From an uncultured Dialister sp. (lineage in GTDB: Bacteria; Bacillota; Negativicutes; Veillonellales; Dialisteraceae), in assembly GCA_934216155.1 (NCBI GenBank), contig CAKQBK010000057.1, positions 1 through 17,837 of the forward strand: 17,837 nt of DNA, in the 5' to 3' direction. The notes under the pieces were generated by a model. The model was given only the letters and a program-made list of their open reading frames with translations, did no database searches and was not told the origin of the DNA. A program made the position numbers and the translations under genes. Positions 1 to 7,233 of the stretch are shown here, piece by piece (position 1 is the stretch's first letter; every line of letters begins with the position of its first letter).

Positions 1-77
1 GAACCTTCAGAACCTTCAGAACCTTCAGAACCTTCAGAACCTTCAGAACCTTCAGAACCTTCAGAACCTTCAGAACC
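1..77. repeat. 9-bp tandem array (GAACCTTCA)n, cut by the window edge
   Basis: Eight exact copies of GAACCTTCA plus a five-base partial copy run from the first base. The array probably continues upstream of the window. Its unit resembles the 9-bp unit (AACCTGAGn) of the mirrored repeat family at 12876-13002, so it may be a homogenised arm of such an element. Perfect identity between units suggests recent slippage expansion. Confidence 0.95.
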
Positions 78-80
78 AAC

Positions 81-109
81 TTGCATTTTTTAGTAAAAAT
101 AGATAAAAT
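81..109 (+). promoter_or_regulatory. Sigma-A-type promoter for a possible small RNA
   Basis: A -35 box TTGCAT (81-86) is followed by exactly 17 bp and a -10 box TAAAAT (104-109). Predicted transcription start is near 116. The only thing downstream before a terminator is about 60 nt without an ORF. Confidence 0.5.
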
Positions 110-115
110 ATGTAC

Positions 116-177
116 CATACAAAACAAGATGCCTGCTAGAGGGATTGGTGGACTCCTATGATGGGGGGTCTTTTTTA
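116..177 (+). ncRNA. Candidate ~60-nt small RNA, family unknown
   Basis: The stretch lies between a well-spaced promoter (81-109) and a terminator-like hairpin with a T run (151-176). It contains no start codon with a ribosome binding site. A short attenuated leader is the alternative, but no gene follows closely in this orientation. I do not recognise the RNA family. Transcription is inferred only from the promoter and terminator. Confidence 0.35.
151..176 (+). terminator. Rho-independent terminator-like hairpin
   Basis: GACTCC (151-156) pairs with GGGGTC (165-170), including one T-G pair, across an 8-nt loop. Six T follow immediately. It ends the candidate small RNA, or a transcript from upstream of the window. 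Confidence 0.55.
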
Positions 178-221
178 TTTCAGTTACCTGGGAGCAATCA
201 TTCATTGTTTTAGGTAAGAAA

Positions 222-287
222 TAGTTAGGAATTAGGAGTGAGGAATGAGGAGTGGTGGAAGGGGCGCACAATTCATAAAGCGCCCCC
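222..287 (+). repeat. AGTGAGG-heptamer hairpin element, copy A
   Basis: Degenerate 7-bp units (AGTTAGG, AATTAGG, AGTGAGG, AATGAGG) lead into GGTGGAA and a hairpin: GGGGCGC (261-267), 12-nt AT-rich loop, GCGCCCC (280-286). The same layout recurs at 2116, 2293 (inverted), 10213 and 17562. Confidence 0.85.
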
Positions 288-780
288 CATATTATTAAGA
301 ACAGCTAGATATGTGGTGTTCTCTTATAGCTCAAACTTCCCACCTTAAAATATCTAAATTAATCGATGGAACTTAAGAAAACATGGTCATTTGATGTAAT
401 TCTTAACGGAAAGTCTCATTTCACACCGCAAATACTACAAAGAGACGTGAGGAATAACACAAAGATTTCTCCACGTTGGTCGAAATGACGATAGCATCGA
501 GCAACGCCAGAGATAAGAAAAGAACGCTAGAAATACATATAAGGCTAATTGATAGGTAGCACTATATGTTAAAGCACAAAACCGTAGCAGCAGAGTCATG
601 GGGGCCGTAGTGGAGGAATCTTTGTTGTATTCCCAAAGATAATATGAAAGAAAAAGCGTTATGAAATGAGCCAAAGCGTCTGGGGCGTTCACATACAAGG
701 CTAACAGACAAGCACTGCTACCTGTATGTTATAGCTCCGATATTAGACGATATCAGTAAAAAATGATATTTTTAGGGGAA
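288..780. other. Gene-free intergenic region
   Basis: I see no credible gene here. The longest open frame (minus strand, about 435-698) has no ribosome binding site or recognisable protein features. The stretch holds a short repeat at 463-490 and a degenerate direct repeat, ACATATAAGGCTAA (536-549) against ACATACAAGGCTAA (691-704). A TATAAT box at 784-789 could serve the exporter gene, but no good -35 box precedes it. Confidence 0.6.
463..490 (+). repeat. Short dispersed repeat ending GGTCGAAATGACG
   Basis: AGATTTCTCCAC (463-474) is followed after three bases by GGTCGAAATGACG (478-490). The 13-mer recurs exactly at 4786, 13297 and 16063, and the first part recurs at 4721. From memory, similar sequences are dispersed in many bacterial genomes. 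Confidence 0.75.
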
Positions 781-819
781 GCTTATAATATAACGGTTCA
801 TTTTTCTCTGGCATTTGTC

Positions 820-868
820 GGCACATTTGAGAATCCTGAGCCACTTGAGAACCCTGAGCAACCTGTAA
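820..868 (+). repeat. Half copy of the 9-bp mirrored repeat family
   Basis: GGCACATT (820-827) is followed by 9-bp units of the AACCTGAGn type. This equals the core edge and right arm of the full element at 12876-13002, without the left arm. It lies in the leader of the MFS gene. Because the unit is 9 bp, an upstream open frame reads it as repeated Asn-Pro-Glu-like triplets, which are not part of the protein. Confidence 0.75.
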
Positions 869-939
869 TCTTTAGCGATATCATACCTACTGATTCAAAA
901 CAGTATTCCTCATCCCTATTTCTAAAAGGAGTAACACAC

Positions 940-2127
940 ATGCAAAATCCTATGACTTTTTTAATTATCTTTCTTGGTGTCATGACCGCCATGGCGCCGC
1001 TTTCTACGGATATGTACTTGCCGTCTCTTCCGGAAATTTCTTCCAGTTTTGGCATTTCCACATCCATGACGCAGCTCACGTTGACTATGACCATGATTGG
1101 CATGTCGGTGGGACAGATTCTCGGTGGGCCTGTGTCGGATCGGTTGGGAAGAAAAATTCCTCTGTTTATGGGGATGGTTGGATTCACTGCGGCTTCTTTG
1201 GTGTGTGCGGTAACGGAAAATATTTATGTCTTCTTGGCGTTTCGTTTCGTGCAGGGCCTTTCTGGAGCTTTTGGTATCGTCATTGCCCGGGCCGTGGCGC
1301 GGGACGTGGTGGATGGACCGGCTCTGATGAAGTTCATGGCCATTCTGATGATGGTCAATGGCTTAGCGCCCATTGCGGCACCTGTGGCGGGGGCCCAGGT
1401 ACTTCGATTCACTTCCTGGCATGGGGTGTTTGAAGTGCTGGTGGTGATTGGGGTATTGCAACTGATTGCCACTGCTTTTTTCAAGGAAACACTGAAAAAG
1501 AATGAACGGGTTCGCAGTTTCTCTGAAGGCTTTGTGGCCTTTGCAGGGCTCATCAAAAATCGGTATTTCTTCGGTCATTGTTTGCTGCAGTGCTTTTTCT
1601 TTGGCGCCTTTTTCTCCTATATCGCAGGCTCTGTTTTCTTATTTCAAAATATCTACGGCGTATCTCCTCAGGTGTATAGTTACATCTTCGGCGGCATTGG
1701 TTTAGGGCTGATGTGCATGGGAATGATTCCCGCCAAAATGGCAGGTATCGTGCGGGAAATCGATTTTTTGAAATTTTCCCTCTGGGTGCCTATGATTGGT
1801 TCTCTGTTTCTACTGGGCGGCATTTGGCTCGGTGCTCCTATGGCGTATACTTTACCGGTTCTGTTTATCACCATTGTTCCATTGTCTATTATGGGGGCCG
1901 CTTCGGTGTCTTTGGCCCTGTCTCGTTGCGGGAAAAATGCAGGAAGTGGTTCAGCACTGATTGGATTTTTCAATATGATTCTAGGAGGCGTCATGATGCC
2001 GGTAACCGGCATCGCCGGCAGCCACACCGCCATGCCTATGGGGATCATTATGGTGGTATGCTATATGCTTTCTTTGGTGGTGTTCTATGGAATGATTGTG
2101 CCGAGTCATAAAAACAGTGAGGAGTGA
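940..2127 (+). CDS. MFS drug exporter, Bcr/CflA type
   Basis: A 395-residue inner-membrane protein, the usual size for 12-helix DHA1 drug:H+ antiporters of the Bcr/CflA type. The N-terminus reads MAPLSTDMYLPSLP, the family's helix-1 signature (acidic residue plus PSLP). MFS motif A follows between helices 2 and 3 as GGPVSDRLGRK. The family exports drugs, dipeptides or sulfur compounds using the proton gradient; the substrate cannot be read here. The ATG at 940 was chosen because AAAGGAG lies 8 nt upstream and because the 59 extra residues of a longer reading from 763 are encoded by repeat DNA. The last residues (Asn-Ser-Glu-Glu) and the stop lie inside repeat copy B. A shared terminator separates it from the convergent GGDEF gene. 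Confidence 0.9.
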   Translation: MQNPMTFLIIFLGVMTAMAPLSTDMYLPSLPEISSSFGISTSMTQLTLTMTMIGMSVGQILGGPVSDRLGRKIPLFMGMVGFTAASLVCAVTENIYVFLAFRFVQGLSGAFGIVIARAVARDVVDGPALMKFMAILMMVNGLAPIAAPVAGAQVLRFTSWHGVFEVLVVIGVLQLIATAFFKETLKKNERVRSFSEGFVAFAGLIKNRYFFGHCLLQCFFFGAFFSYIAGSVFLFQNIYGVSPQVYSYIFGGIGLGLMCMGMIPAKMAGIVREIDFLKFSLWVPMIGSLFLLGGIWLGAPMAYTLPVLFITIVPLSIMGAASVSLALSRCGKNAGSGSALIGFFNMILGGVMMPVTGIAGSHTAMPMGIIMVVCYMLSLVVFYGMIVPSHKNSEE

Positions 2128-2180
2128 GGAGTTAGGAGTGAGGAGTAGTGGTGGCGGCGCATCAAATTAAAAAGCGCCGC
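2116..2180 (+). repeat. AGTGAGG-heptamer hairpin element, copy B, overlapping a stop codon
   Basis: The heptamer units begin inside the last codons of the exporter gene, so its TGA stop is supplied by the repeat. They are followed by GCGGCGC (2154-2160), a 13-nt loop and GCGCCGC (2174-2180). Compared with copy A, the second stem base and its partner have both changed (G-C to C-G). Confidence 0.88.
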
Positions 2181-2192
2181 AAAATTTTATAT

Positions 2193-2238
2193 AAAAAGAA
2201 CCCAGAAAGATATATGACACTCTTTCCGGGTTCTTTTT
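2193..2238. terminator. Bidirectional terminator between convergent genes
   Basis: A 17-nt arm (2193-2209, five A then GAACCC) pairs with 2222-2238 (GGGTTC then five T) with one mismatch, around a 12-nt loop. T runs exist on both strands, so it can end both the exporter transcript (+) and the GGDEF transcript (-). Confidence 0.85.
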
Positions 2239-2292
2239 ATTTTATTATTGCTATTTCTTATAAGAGATATTATAGACTATATAAGAGGTATT

Positions 2293-2357
2293 GGGGCGCT
2301 TCCAAATTTTGTGCGCCCCTTCCATCACTCCTCACTCCTAATTCCTAACTCCTCACT
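2293..2357 (-). repeat. AGTGAGG-heptamer hairpin element, copy C, inverted
   Basis: On the minus strand the units start directly at the TAG stop of the GGDEF gene and run to GGGGCGC, a loop and GCGCCCC (stem 2293-2299 with 2313-2319). With copy B it forms an inverted pair around the bidirectional terminator, one copy at the 3' end of each convergent gene. Confidence 0.88.
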
Positions 2358-4143
2358 ATTTGTGATGTCCTATCAAAGTGGCGATATCTTTTTTCGGCTG
2401 GAGAAGAATGACCTGATTCTTCCCTGCATCTTTGGCTTTGTAGAGGGCGTTGTCCATCCGTTTGTAGAAATCGATTTCGCTTTCGCCCGGGACGGAGATG
2501 GTGACGCCGAAGCTGGCGGTGATGGGGGTGTCGTTAGGCATCAGTCCGGTGATGTAAATATGCTCCCGGAGTCGTTCCGCGATGGTTTGGGCGTGTTCCA
2601 GCGGTTGTCCAGGCAGGAGAATGACGAATTCATCGCCTCCCCAGCGGCCGGCGAAGTCGGTAGGTCGGATGTTGGCCTGGATGGTGTGGGCCACTTTAAG
2701 AAGTACTTGATCGCCTACATCGTGACCACAATAGTCATTGACTTGTTTGAAGAAGTCCACGTCAACCATGATAGCTGAGAAGGGCTGGTTATTTTTATTG
2801 CACTCTGCCATATTCTTCTGCAGCAGATTTTCGATAGACGAACGGTTCAGTAGGCCAGTGAAATTATCGTGGCTGGCGGCAAAGGTAAGCTGGTTCATGG
2901 TTTCTTCCAGTTCATTCATAGCCACTTGGATAAAGGTGGCTAAGTATTGGATAGTGGAGAGAGAATCATCCAGATCCACCTGTTTGTGCTGCTTGCACTT
3001 TTTAGAAATTGGTTTCGGTTCCCCTTCGCGGAAAGAAGTGGCTACCAGCATCATATTGGTGCTGATGATTTTTTTGCCATGGCGGAATATTTCCCCATCC
3101 ACATAGCAACCGGAAGAAGGGGCTAATTTTTCATACCCTTCTATGATGGCATTCCCATTTTCCTTGAGGAACAACCGGCGGGTATTGCAACTGGTGAGAT
3201 GAATGCCTTCCGGGGAGAAGTGACGGATTTTGCAAAAAACTTTTTGACTGGCTTGAAGAATCGCATTGGGATCACCGTAGGAGAGATGAAGCTGGTCTCC
3301 TACATAGCTAACCGTATTGAAACAGAGAGCTCCATCTTCTCTGGCTTCCAATGGCATGTGGGCGTGGACGCTGCCATATTTCTGATGGAGCAAAGGAAAT
3401 GGTAAGGTTTTATTTTTAAAATTGGTATAATGCAAATATTTCTCATAAAAGAATGTGGCCGGTTTATGATCCATCTCTTTAATGACCATGGGTCCATCCA
3501 TGGCGGTGACCGTCATAAGTCGCCCTAGTGGTTGAAATCCCAATACACTTTGGGCTTCGATATGAATATCTCCTAGGTAGATGGTAATAATCAGTCCGGC
3601 GGCATGGATTTCGGAATTGCAAAATATAAAGGATTGATTTCCAAAAGTGGGCATGTCCGCATATCCACCCCATACAGGAATGGACTCATCCAGGGAAGAA
3701 AGTTGATCTAAGAAAATTTGTAAGTCTTCCGGGTGGCCCAGTACTTTTTTCTGTGCATACCGGATTTGCACCCCTGCTACATGGGGGAGACTTTGAATAT
3801 CTTTCAAACACTGAACGGCCACATCTTCTAGGGACTGCTTTGTCAGGTTGTAGCAAAATTGACGGACTTTGCTTTTTTCAAATACTTGAAGCGTAATGCC
3901 CGTACCAGTATGATGCATCCGTCCCCCTTGAATGGAGCTGGCGGTGGTCATGCCAGATAGAGGCGTATTCGGAAAGGCATCACAAATGGCCTGCTGAATC
4001 GATGCAATCCAAGCAGGGGTATTGAGCGGGGTGGTGACAGAAAAGAATCCTTCTGCTGTCTCCGGTGTATAGCATTGTTTGAAATACGCAATGGCTTTTG
4101 GAATGTCTCCTGCATTGTGCAGGGCATAGGAATACTGTCGCAT
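2356..4143 (-). CDS. FIST sensor - GGDEF diguanylate cyclase
   Basis: A 595-residue cytoplasmic protein. Residues ~20-370 resemble FIST N and FIST C sensor domains, a family thought to bind small ligands such as amino acids. A helical, probably coiled-coil linker covers ~385-430. A GGDEF domain covers ~430-590, with the intact motif WGGDEF (GGDEF at 502-506) and an inhibitory-site RxxD (RPTD, 493-496) exactly five residues before it. It should therefore make c-di-GMP from two GTP and be feedback inhibited. No transmembrane segment is visible. The start at 4143 (MRQYSYAL) was preferred because AAAGG lies 10 nt upstream; an ATG six codons earlier (4161) has no clear ribosome binding site. A promoter lies at 4292-4320, leaving a ~140-nt leader with a hairpin. 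No EAL or HD-GYP partner is in the window. Confidence 0.88.
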   Translation of the reverse strand: MRQYSYALHNAGDIPKAIAYFKQCYTPETAEGFFSVTTPLNTPAWIASIQQAICDAFPNTPLSGMTTASSIQGGRMHHTGTGITLQVFEKSKVRQFCYNLTKQSLEDVAVQCLKDIQSLPHVAGVQIRYAQKKVLGHPEDLQIFLDQLSSLDESIPVWGGYADMPTFGNQSFIFCNSEIHAAGLIITIYLGDIHIEAQSVLGFQPLGRLMTVTAMDGPMVIKEMDHKPATFFYEKYLHYTNFKNKTLPFPLLHQKYGSVHAHMPLEAREDGALCFNTVSYVGDQLHLSYGDPNAILQASQKVFCKIRHFSPEGIHLTSCNTRRLFLKENGNAIIEGYEKLAPSSGCYVDGEIFRHGKKIISTNMMLVATSFREGEPKPISKKCKQHKQVDLDDSLSTIQYLATFIQVAMNELEETMNQLTFAASHDNFTGLLNRSSIENLLQKNMAECNKNNQPFSAIMVDVDFFKQVNDYCGHDVGDQVLLKVAHTIQANIRPTDFAGRWGGDEFVILLPGQPLEHAQTIAERLREHIYITGLMPNDTPITASFGVTISVPGESEIDFYKRMDNALYKAKDAGKNQVILLQPKKDIATLIGHHK

Positions 4144-4181
4144 AAAATACCAACCTTTCATTATTTGTATCCAGGCTTTTA

Positions 4182-4251
4182 GGGAACCACTGATTTAATC
4201 ATGGATAAAAATTCATATAATTTCAAATTCTTTGATTAAATCAGCGTTTCC
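4182..4251. repeat. Long inverted repeat in the GGDEF leader
   Basis: CTGATTTAATCA (4190-4201) and TGATTAAATCAG (4233-4244) are exact inverse complements, extended outward by GGAACC/GTTTCC-like edges. It falls in the 5' leader between promoter and start codon. The 13-mer TGATTAAATCAGC recurs at 17695. No T run follows the hairpin on the minus strand, so it is not an obvious terminator. Confidence 0.75.
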
Positions 4252-4291
4252 TTAGGTAGGAAATCGTGCAGAATTTATCATTTATTTAATT

Positions 4292-4320
4292 ATTATACCA
4301 TGCTAAACAGGGGAAGTTAA
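4292..4320 (-). promoter_or_regulatory. Promoter of the FIST-GGDEF gene
   Basis: On the minus strand: TTAACT (4320-4315), a 17-bp spacer, then TATAAT (4297-4292) preceded by TGG, an extended -10. Predicted start near 4285, about 140 nt before the ATG. Confidence 0.6.
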
Positions 4321-4412
4321 TCGTGGGAAGTATATATATTATGCATAGAAATTGGGATTTCTATGCGTGAATTATATAGGAATTGACCAGTGGTCGGAAA
4401 GGAGCTGAAATT

Positions 4413-4450
4413 ACAGGTTCCTTAGGTTGCTCAAGTTGCTCAGGTTCTTC
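4413..4450 (+). repeat. Left half copy of the 9-bp mirrored repeat family
   Basis: Units of the GGTTnCTCA type (GGTTCCTTA, GGTTGCTCA, AGTTGCTCA, GGTTCTTCG) occur without the matching right arm. AACGCTAG further downstream recalls the core of full copies. Confidence 0.65.
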
Positions 4451-4563
4451 GACTGTGCAGATAAACGCTAGGGGTGTCATTTTGTTTGAAAAATGTGAGA
4501 ACCGCTAAACCGCTAGGGAGTTGGAAAATAAAAATCCACTTCCTATGGAAGGGGACAGAACAT

Positions 4564-4676
4564 GAGCGAAGCGAAATGTGCCAGAGGATAGCTCGCACTA
4601 GCGGAGAGGATTAGATGATATATATCATTGCGTTTCCCTAGAGCTGCATATCTCGCTTCGCTCGACAAATCCTCTC
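4564..4676. repeat. Crossing inverted repeats with a central palindrome
   Basis: GAGCGAAGCGA (4564-4574) is the inverse complement of 4653-4663. CGGAGAGGATT (4602-4612) matches AATCCTCTC (4668-4676) inversely. The order is A-B-A'-B', so the pairs cross rather than nest. ATGATATATATCAT (4615-4628) is a perfect palindrome in between. Confidence 0.65.
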
Positions 4677-4720
4677 ACCGTAACGATTGGATTCAGAAAG
4701 CCCTTCTCGCTAGTGCTTTG

Positions 4721-4798
4721 AGATTTCTCCACTCTCCTACACATCCAGTTTTATTACTCCTGCGGCATAAAGCACAAATACGACCGGTCGAAATGACG
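4721..4798 (+). repeat. Dispersed repeat AGATTTCTCCAC ... GGTCGAAATGACG
   Basis: The same two modules as at 463-490 occur here, but 53 bp apart (4721-4732 and 4786-4798) instead of 3 bp. The intervening sequence looks like an insertion or an unexpanded core. Confidence 0.65.
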
Positions 4799-4833
4799 GA
4801 TCAATGAGAGGCATTGTTTCAAAATCGTAACCT

Positions 4834-4876
4834 CTAATCCCTAGGGCCTAGCTACTAATTCCTAGGCACCAGTCAC
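4834..4876 (-). repeat. ATTAGGG-heptamer element abutting a stop codon
   Basis: The sequence contains CCCTAGGGCCTAGCTACTAA and TTCCTAGGCACCAGTCAC and matches the right arm of the mirrored element at 13233-13366. On the minus strand it begins at the TGA stop of the transglutaminase gene. Confidence 0.75.
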
Positions 4877-7233
4877 AACTTTTCAATTAAACGGAAGCGA
4901 ATCTTCTGCGACCAAGAAAGGGACGCCAGGCACTGCTTGCGGCTTTCTTTGACGATGGAGAGAATTTCTTGTTTCTCTTCTTTTGTCAGTGGTTGACCCG
5001 CATATTTGGCCTTGAGAAGTAAATCGACTATGCGGGGGAAATGGGCGAAACGCGGATCGTTTCCTAATGTTGCTTTCCAGGAACGATAGCTTCCTTTCAT
5101 GGGCAATCCAGCCCAGGTGGTGAGTTTCATCATGTAGTTCAGGAACTGATGGAACGCTTCGTCAGAGGTGGTTGCTTTGGCAAACAACCGAGAGACCGCC
5201 GTGAGGCGATACAGCGGATAGAGAGACAGCACCAACAGGAGAAGCAGGATTTTCAGCAGGAAGGTCAGCAGGGAAGAAATCCCATTTCCTGTTTTTAGCG
5301 GCTGCTGAGGCGTCAATTTCTGCTGTGGCGGTGTCTGTGGGGATGGCTGTGACTGCTGGGCTTGATTTGGATTAGATGGCGGCGGTGTTTGTGGTTTTTC
5401 TGAAGAAGAACCGTCTTTGTCTTTTTGATCCGGTGGTGTGTTGGGGGCACCAGATTCATTTTTCTGTTTTTCCGGCGGGATGGGGAAAGGATTCTCTGTG
5501 CCTTCCACATCAGGGGTCATTTCGCAGGGCCGCCAGCCAAGGCCATCCACATAGACTTCCGCCCAAGCATGGGCGTGATGGTCATTGATATCCAAGCTAT
5601 GGAGTCCCTCTTTGGTCACTGGTGCTTCCTGTATTTCATCGGCGCCGACAGTGAGGCCGGTGGCATAGCGGGCAGGAATCCCGGACGCACGGAGCAGCAT
5701 CACCGCTGCTGACGCGAAGGATGTGCAATAGCCGCTTTTATTTCCTGTCAAGAAATAGGAAATGAAATCTGCCTCTTGGGGCGTGCGGCCCGGATGGGTG
5801 CTGTAGTGATATTGGCTGGTCAAGAAATGATGAATCTCTTCGATGCGCTGTCTTTTTTCTGTCAAAGTAGATACTTTGGAAATGGGTCCCAAAGAAGAGA
5901 GGGCCTCTTTCAAGCTATCCGGAATGGTCAGATAGTGTGCGTATACGAAATTCCGATATTCCCGTTCCGCACCGATGTAGGTCAGATAGTATGGGTCAGA
6001 GATGGATTCTTTGTCCATCATAGAGAGCAGGGCACCGCCAGGGAGCTGCCAGATGTCGGTGCTGTAGGCTTTGCCCTCCTTTCCTCTAGGGGAGCGATCG
6101 TATACGAAAAAGGGGGCACCGAAATCCGCATCATAGGGGAGAAGGAAATAGGACGTTTCATCATAGACCTGGTTCACGGAAAATTCTTTTTTGAACTGAG
6201 AGAGTTCGTTTTCTTTGGTGTAGTTCAAAAGGTGCTGGGCTACTGCGGGATTTCTAGCCAGTACTTCCATGAGCCAGGCTCCCTGGTCATACCATTCGCC
6301 TTGGTTCTTGGCAAAAAGGGAAGCGAAAGATTGGTATTCGCTGTCGGGGAGTTCCTTCCATTGGTTCTTTTCATACAGACCACCTACCCAACTTCTGAGA
6401 TAGATCCGATGGGGGCTGTCTTCTGTTTCGATAGAAGCAATCATGCGGCCGGTGTAGTGAATTCCCGAAGTATTTCCTAAATGCTGCCGTCCATCGGTGC
6501 CTTTCATGAGGCCCGTGTAGGCATTTCCTGCATGGAAAATAGGGTCATAGGGGTCTACAAAGGAAACGATTTTTTCTTGCAGGGAAGAAAAGAACTTTGG
6601 CTGTTCATAGCGACTTTCGGGAAGGCATAGAAGCACTGCTGTCCCTAGAACCACTGCTGAGACGAAAGCCATAATTTCCGGATGACCGGGCCCTCTATTT
6701 TTGAAAGAAACTAAGGTGGTGATGAGGTAGGCTGTGATGAGCAATACGGAAATGGCTGGTGGGTTTACGCCGAAATAAAATCCCAAAAGCAGCATCGCCA
6801 GGGAAAGCATAGAAGCCAGCAGCCGTCCTGCTAAGGACCCAAATCCCAGTAGGAAAAGATAGGCCATAAAGCCAGTCAAGAAAAGTAGAAAATGGGTGTC
6901 ACTGATTCCAGGGGGGAGTGGAGCAAGGGTGACTTCCAGATTGTATGGTTCTTTCACATGGTCCGCCAAAGAAAACAGGGCAGCGGCACCACTTTTTCCT
7001 AAACTCTCCCACGCCAAAAGCGCCCAGGCAGGGAAGCAAAGAAAGAGTCCTCCCAAGAGAAGAGCGTGTTTCTTGGTGGGAAGTAAAGAAAGAAGAACAG
7101 CACCGGCGGCAGTCAAAAGGAAAGCCATGGCACTATAGAAATAGAAATCACCAAAGTACGATAGCAAGGCAGCCACAGAGCCGGCAGCGCCCAAAGCAGA
7201 AAGGAGCGCAGACCATAGGGAAATACGTGTCAT
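4873..7233 (-). CDS. TgpA-type membrane transglutaminase-like protein
   Basis: A 786-residue membrane protein with the TgpA layout. About six or seven N-terminal transmembrane segments (residues ~1-210) precede a large extracytoplasmic part with a transglutaminase-like core. The triad is visible: Cys503 in GYCTSFASA, His555 in HAHAWAEVYVDG, Asp575 in MTPD. A Pro/Gln-rich linker (~590-648), one transmembrane helix (~650-675) and a cytoplasmic C-terminal domain follow. The start at 7233 (MTRISLW) overlaps the DUF58 stop as ATGA, with GGAGGG 9 nt upstream; a longer in-frame reading to 7455 is rejected because it lies inside DUF58. In this family the enzyme sits with MoxR and DUF58 proteins and probably acts on envelope proteins or peptides; its substrate is unknown. 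Confidence 0.9.
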   Translation of the reverse strand: MTRISLWSALLSALGAAGSVAALLSYFGDFYFYSAMAFLLTAAGAVLLSLLPTKKHALLLGGLFLCFPAWALLAWESLGKSGAAALFSLADHVKEPYNLEVTLAPLPPGISDTHFLLFLTGFMAYLFLLGFGSLAGRLLASMLSLAMLLLGFYFGVNPPAISVLLITAYLITTLVSFKNRGPGHPEIMAFVSAVVLGTAVLLCLPESRYEQPKFFSSLQEKIVSFVDPYDPIFHAGNAYTGLMKGTDGRQHLGNTSGIHYTGRMIASIETEDSPHRIYLRSWVGGLYEKNQWKELPDSEYQSFASLFAKNQGEWYDQGAWLMEVLARNPAVAQHLLNYTKENELSQFKKEFSVNQVYDETSYFLLPYDADFGAPFFVYDRSPRGKEGKAYSTDIWQLPGGALLSMMDKESISDPYYLTYIGAEREYRNFVYAHYLTIPDSLKEALSSLGPISKVSTLTEKRQRIEEIHHFLTSQYHYSTHPGRTPQEADFISYFLTGNKSGYCTSFASAAVMLLRASGIPARYATGLTVGADEIQEAPVTKEGLHSLDINDHHAHAWAEVYVDGLGWRPCEMTPDVEGTENPFPIPPEKQKNESGAPNTPPDQKDKDGSSSEKPQTPPPSNPNQAQQSQPSPQTPPQQKLTPQQPLKTGNGISSLLTFLLKILLLLLVLSLYPLYRLTAVSRLFAKATTSDEAFHQFLNYMMKLTTWAGLPMKGSYRSWKATLGNDPRFAHFPRIVDLLLKAKYAGQPLTKEEKQEILSIVKESRKQCLASLSWSQKIRFRLIEKL

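Larger units (their letters stand above)
4321..4872. other. Gene-free, palindrome-rich intergenic region
   Basis: I find no gene here. The stretch holds a perfect 10-bp hairpin GCATAGAAAT/ATTTCTATGC (4343-4366, 4-nt loop), a half copy of the 9-bp family (4413-4450), crossing inverted repeats (4564-4676), a dispersed repeat (4721-4798) and an ATTAGGG-type element at the end of the transglutaminase gene. Confidence 0.6.

Noticed and set aside
1..77. Possible CRISPR array
   Set aside because: The units are 9 bp and directly adjacent, with no spacers; it is a simple tandem repeat.
435..698. 87-codon minus-strand open frame
   Set aside because: It has no ribosome binding site, no recognisable family and lies over dispersed repeats.
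763..939. N-terminal extension of the MFS exporter
   Set aside because: It is encoded by a half copy of the 9-bp repeat; the ATG at 940 has a good ribosome binding site and matches the family N-terminus.
5776..6480. 234-codon plus-strand open frame
   Set aside because: It is antisense to the transglutaminase-like gene, whose motifs are intact, and shows no family features.
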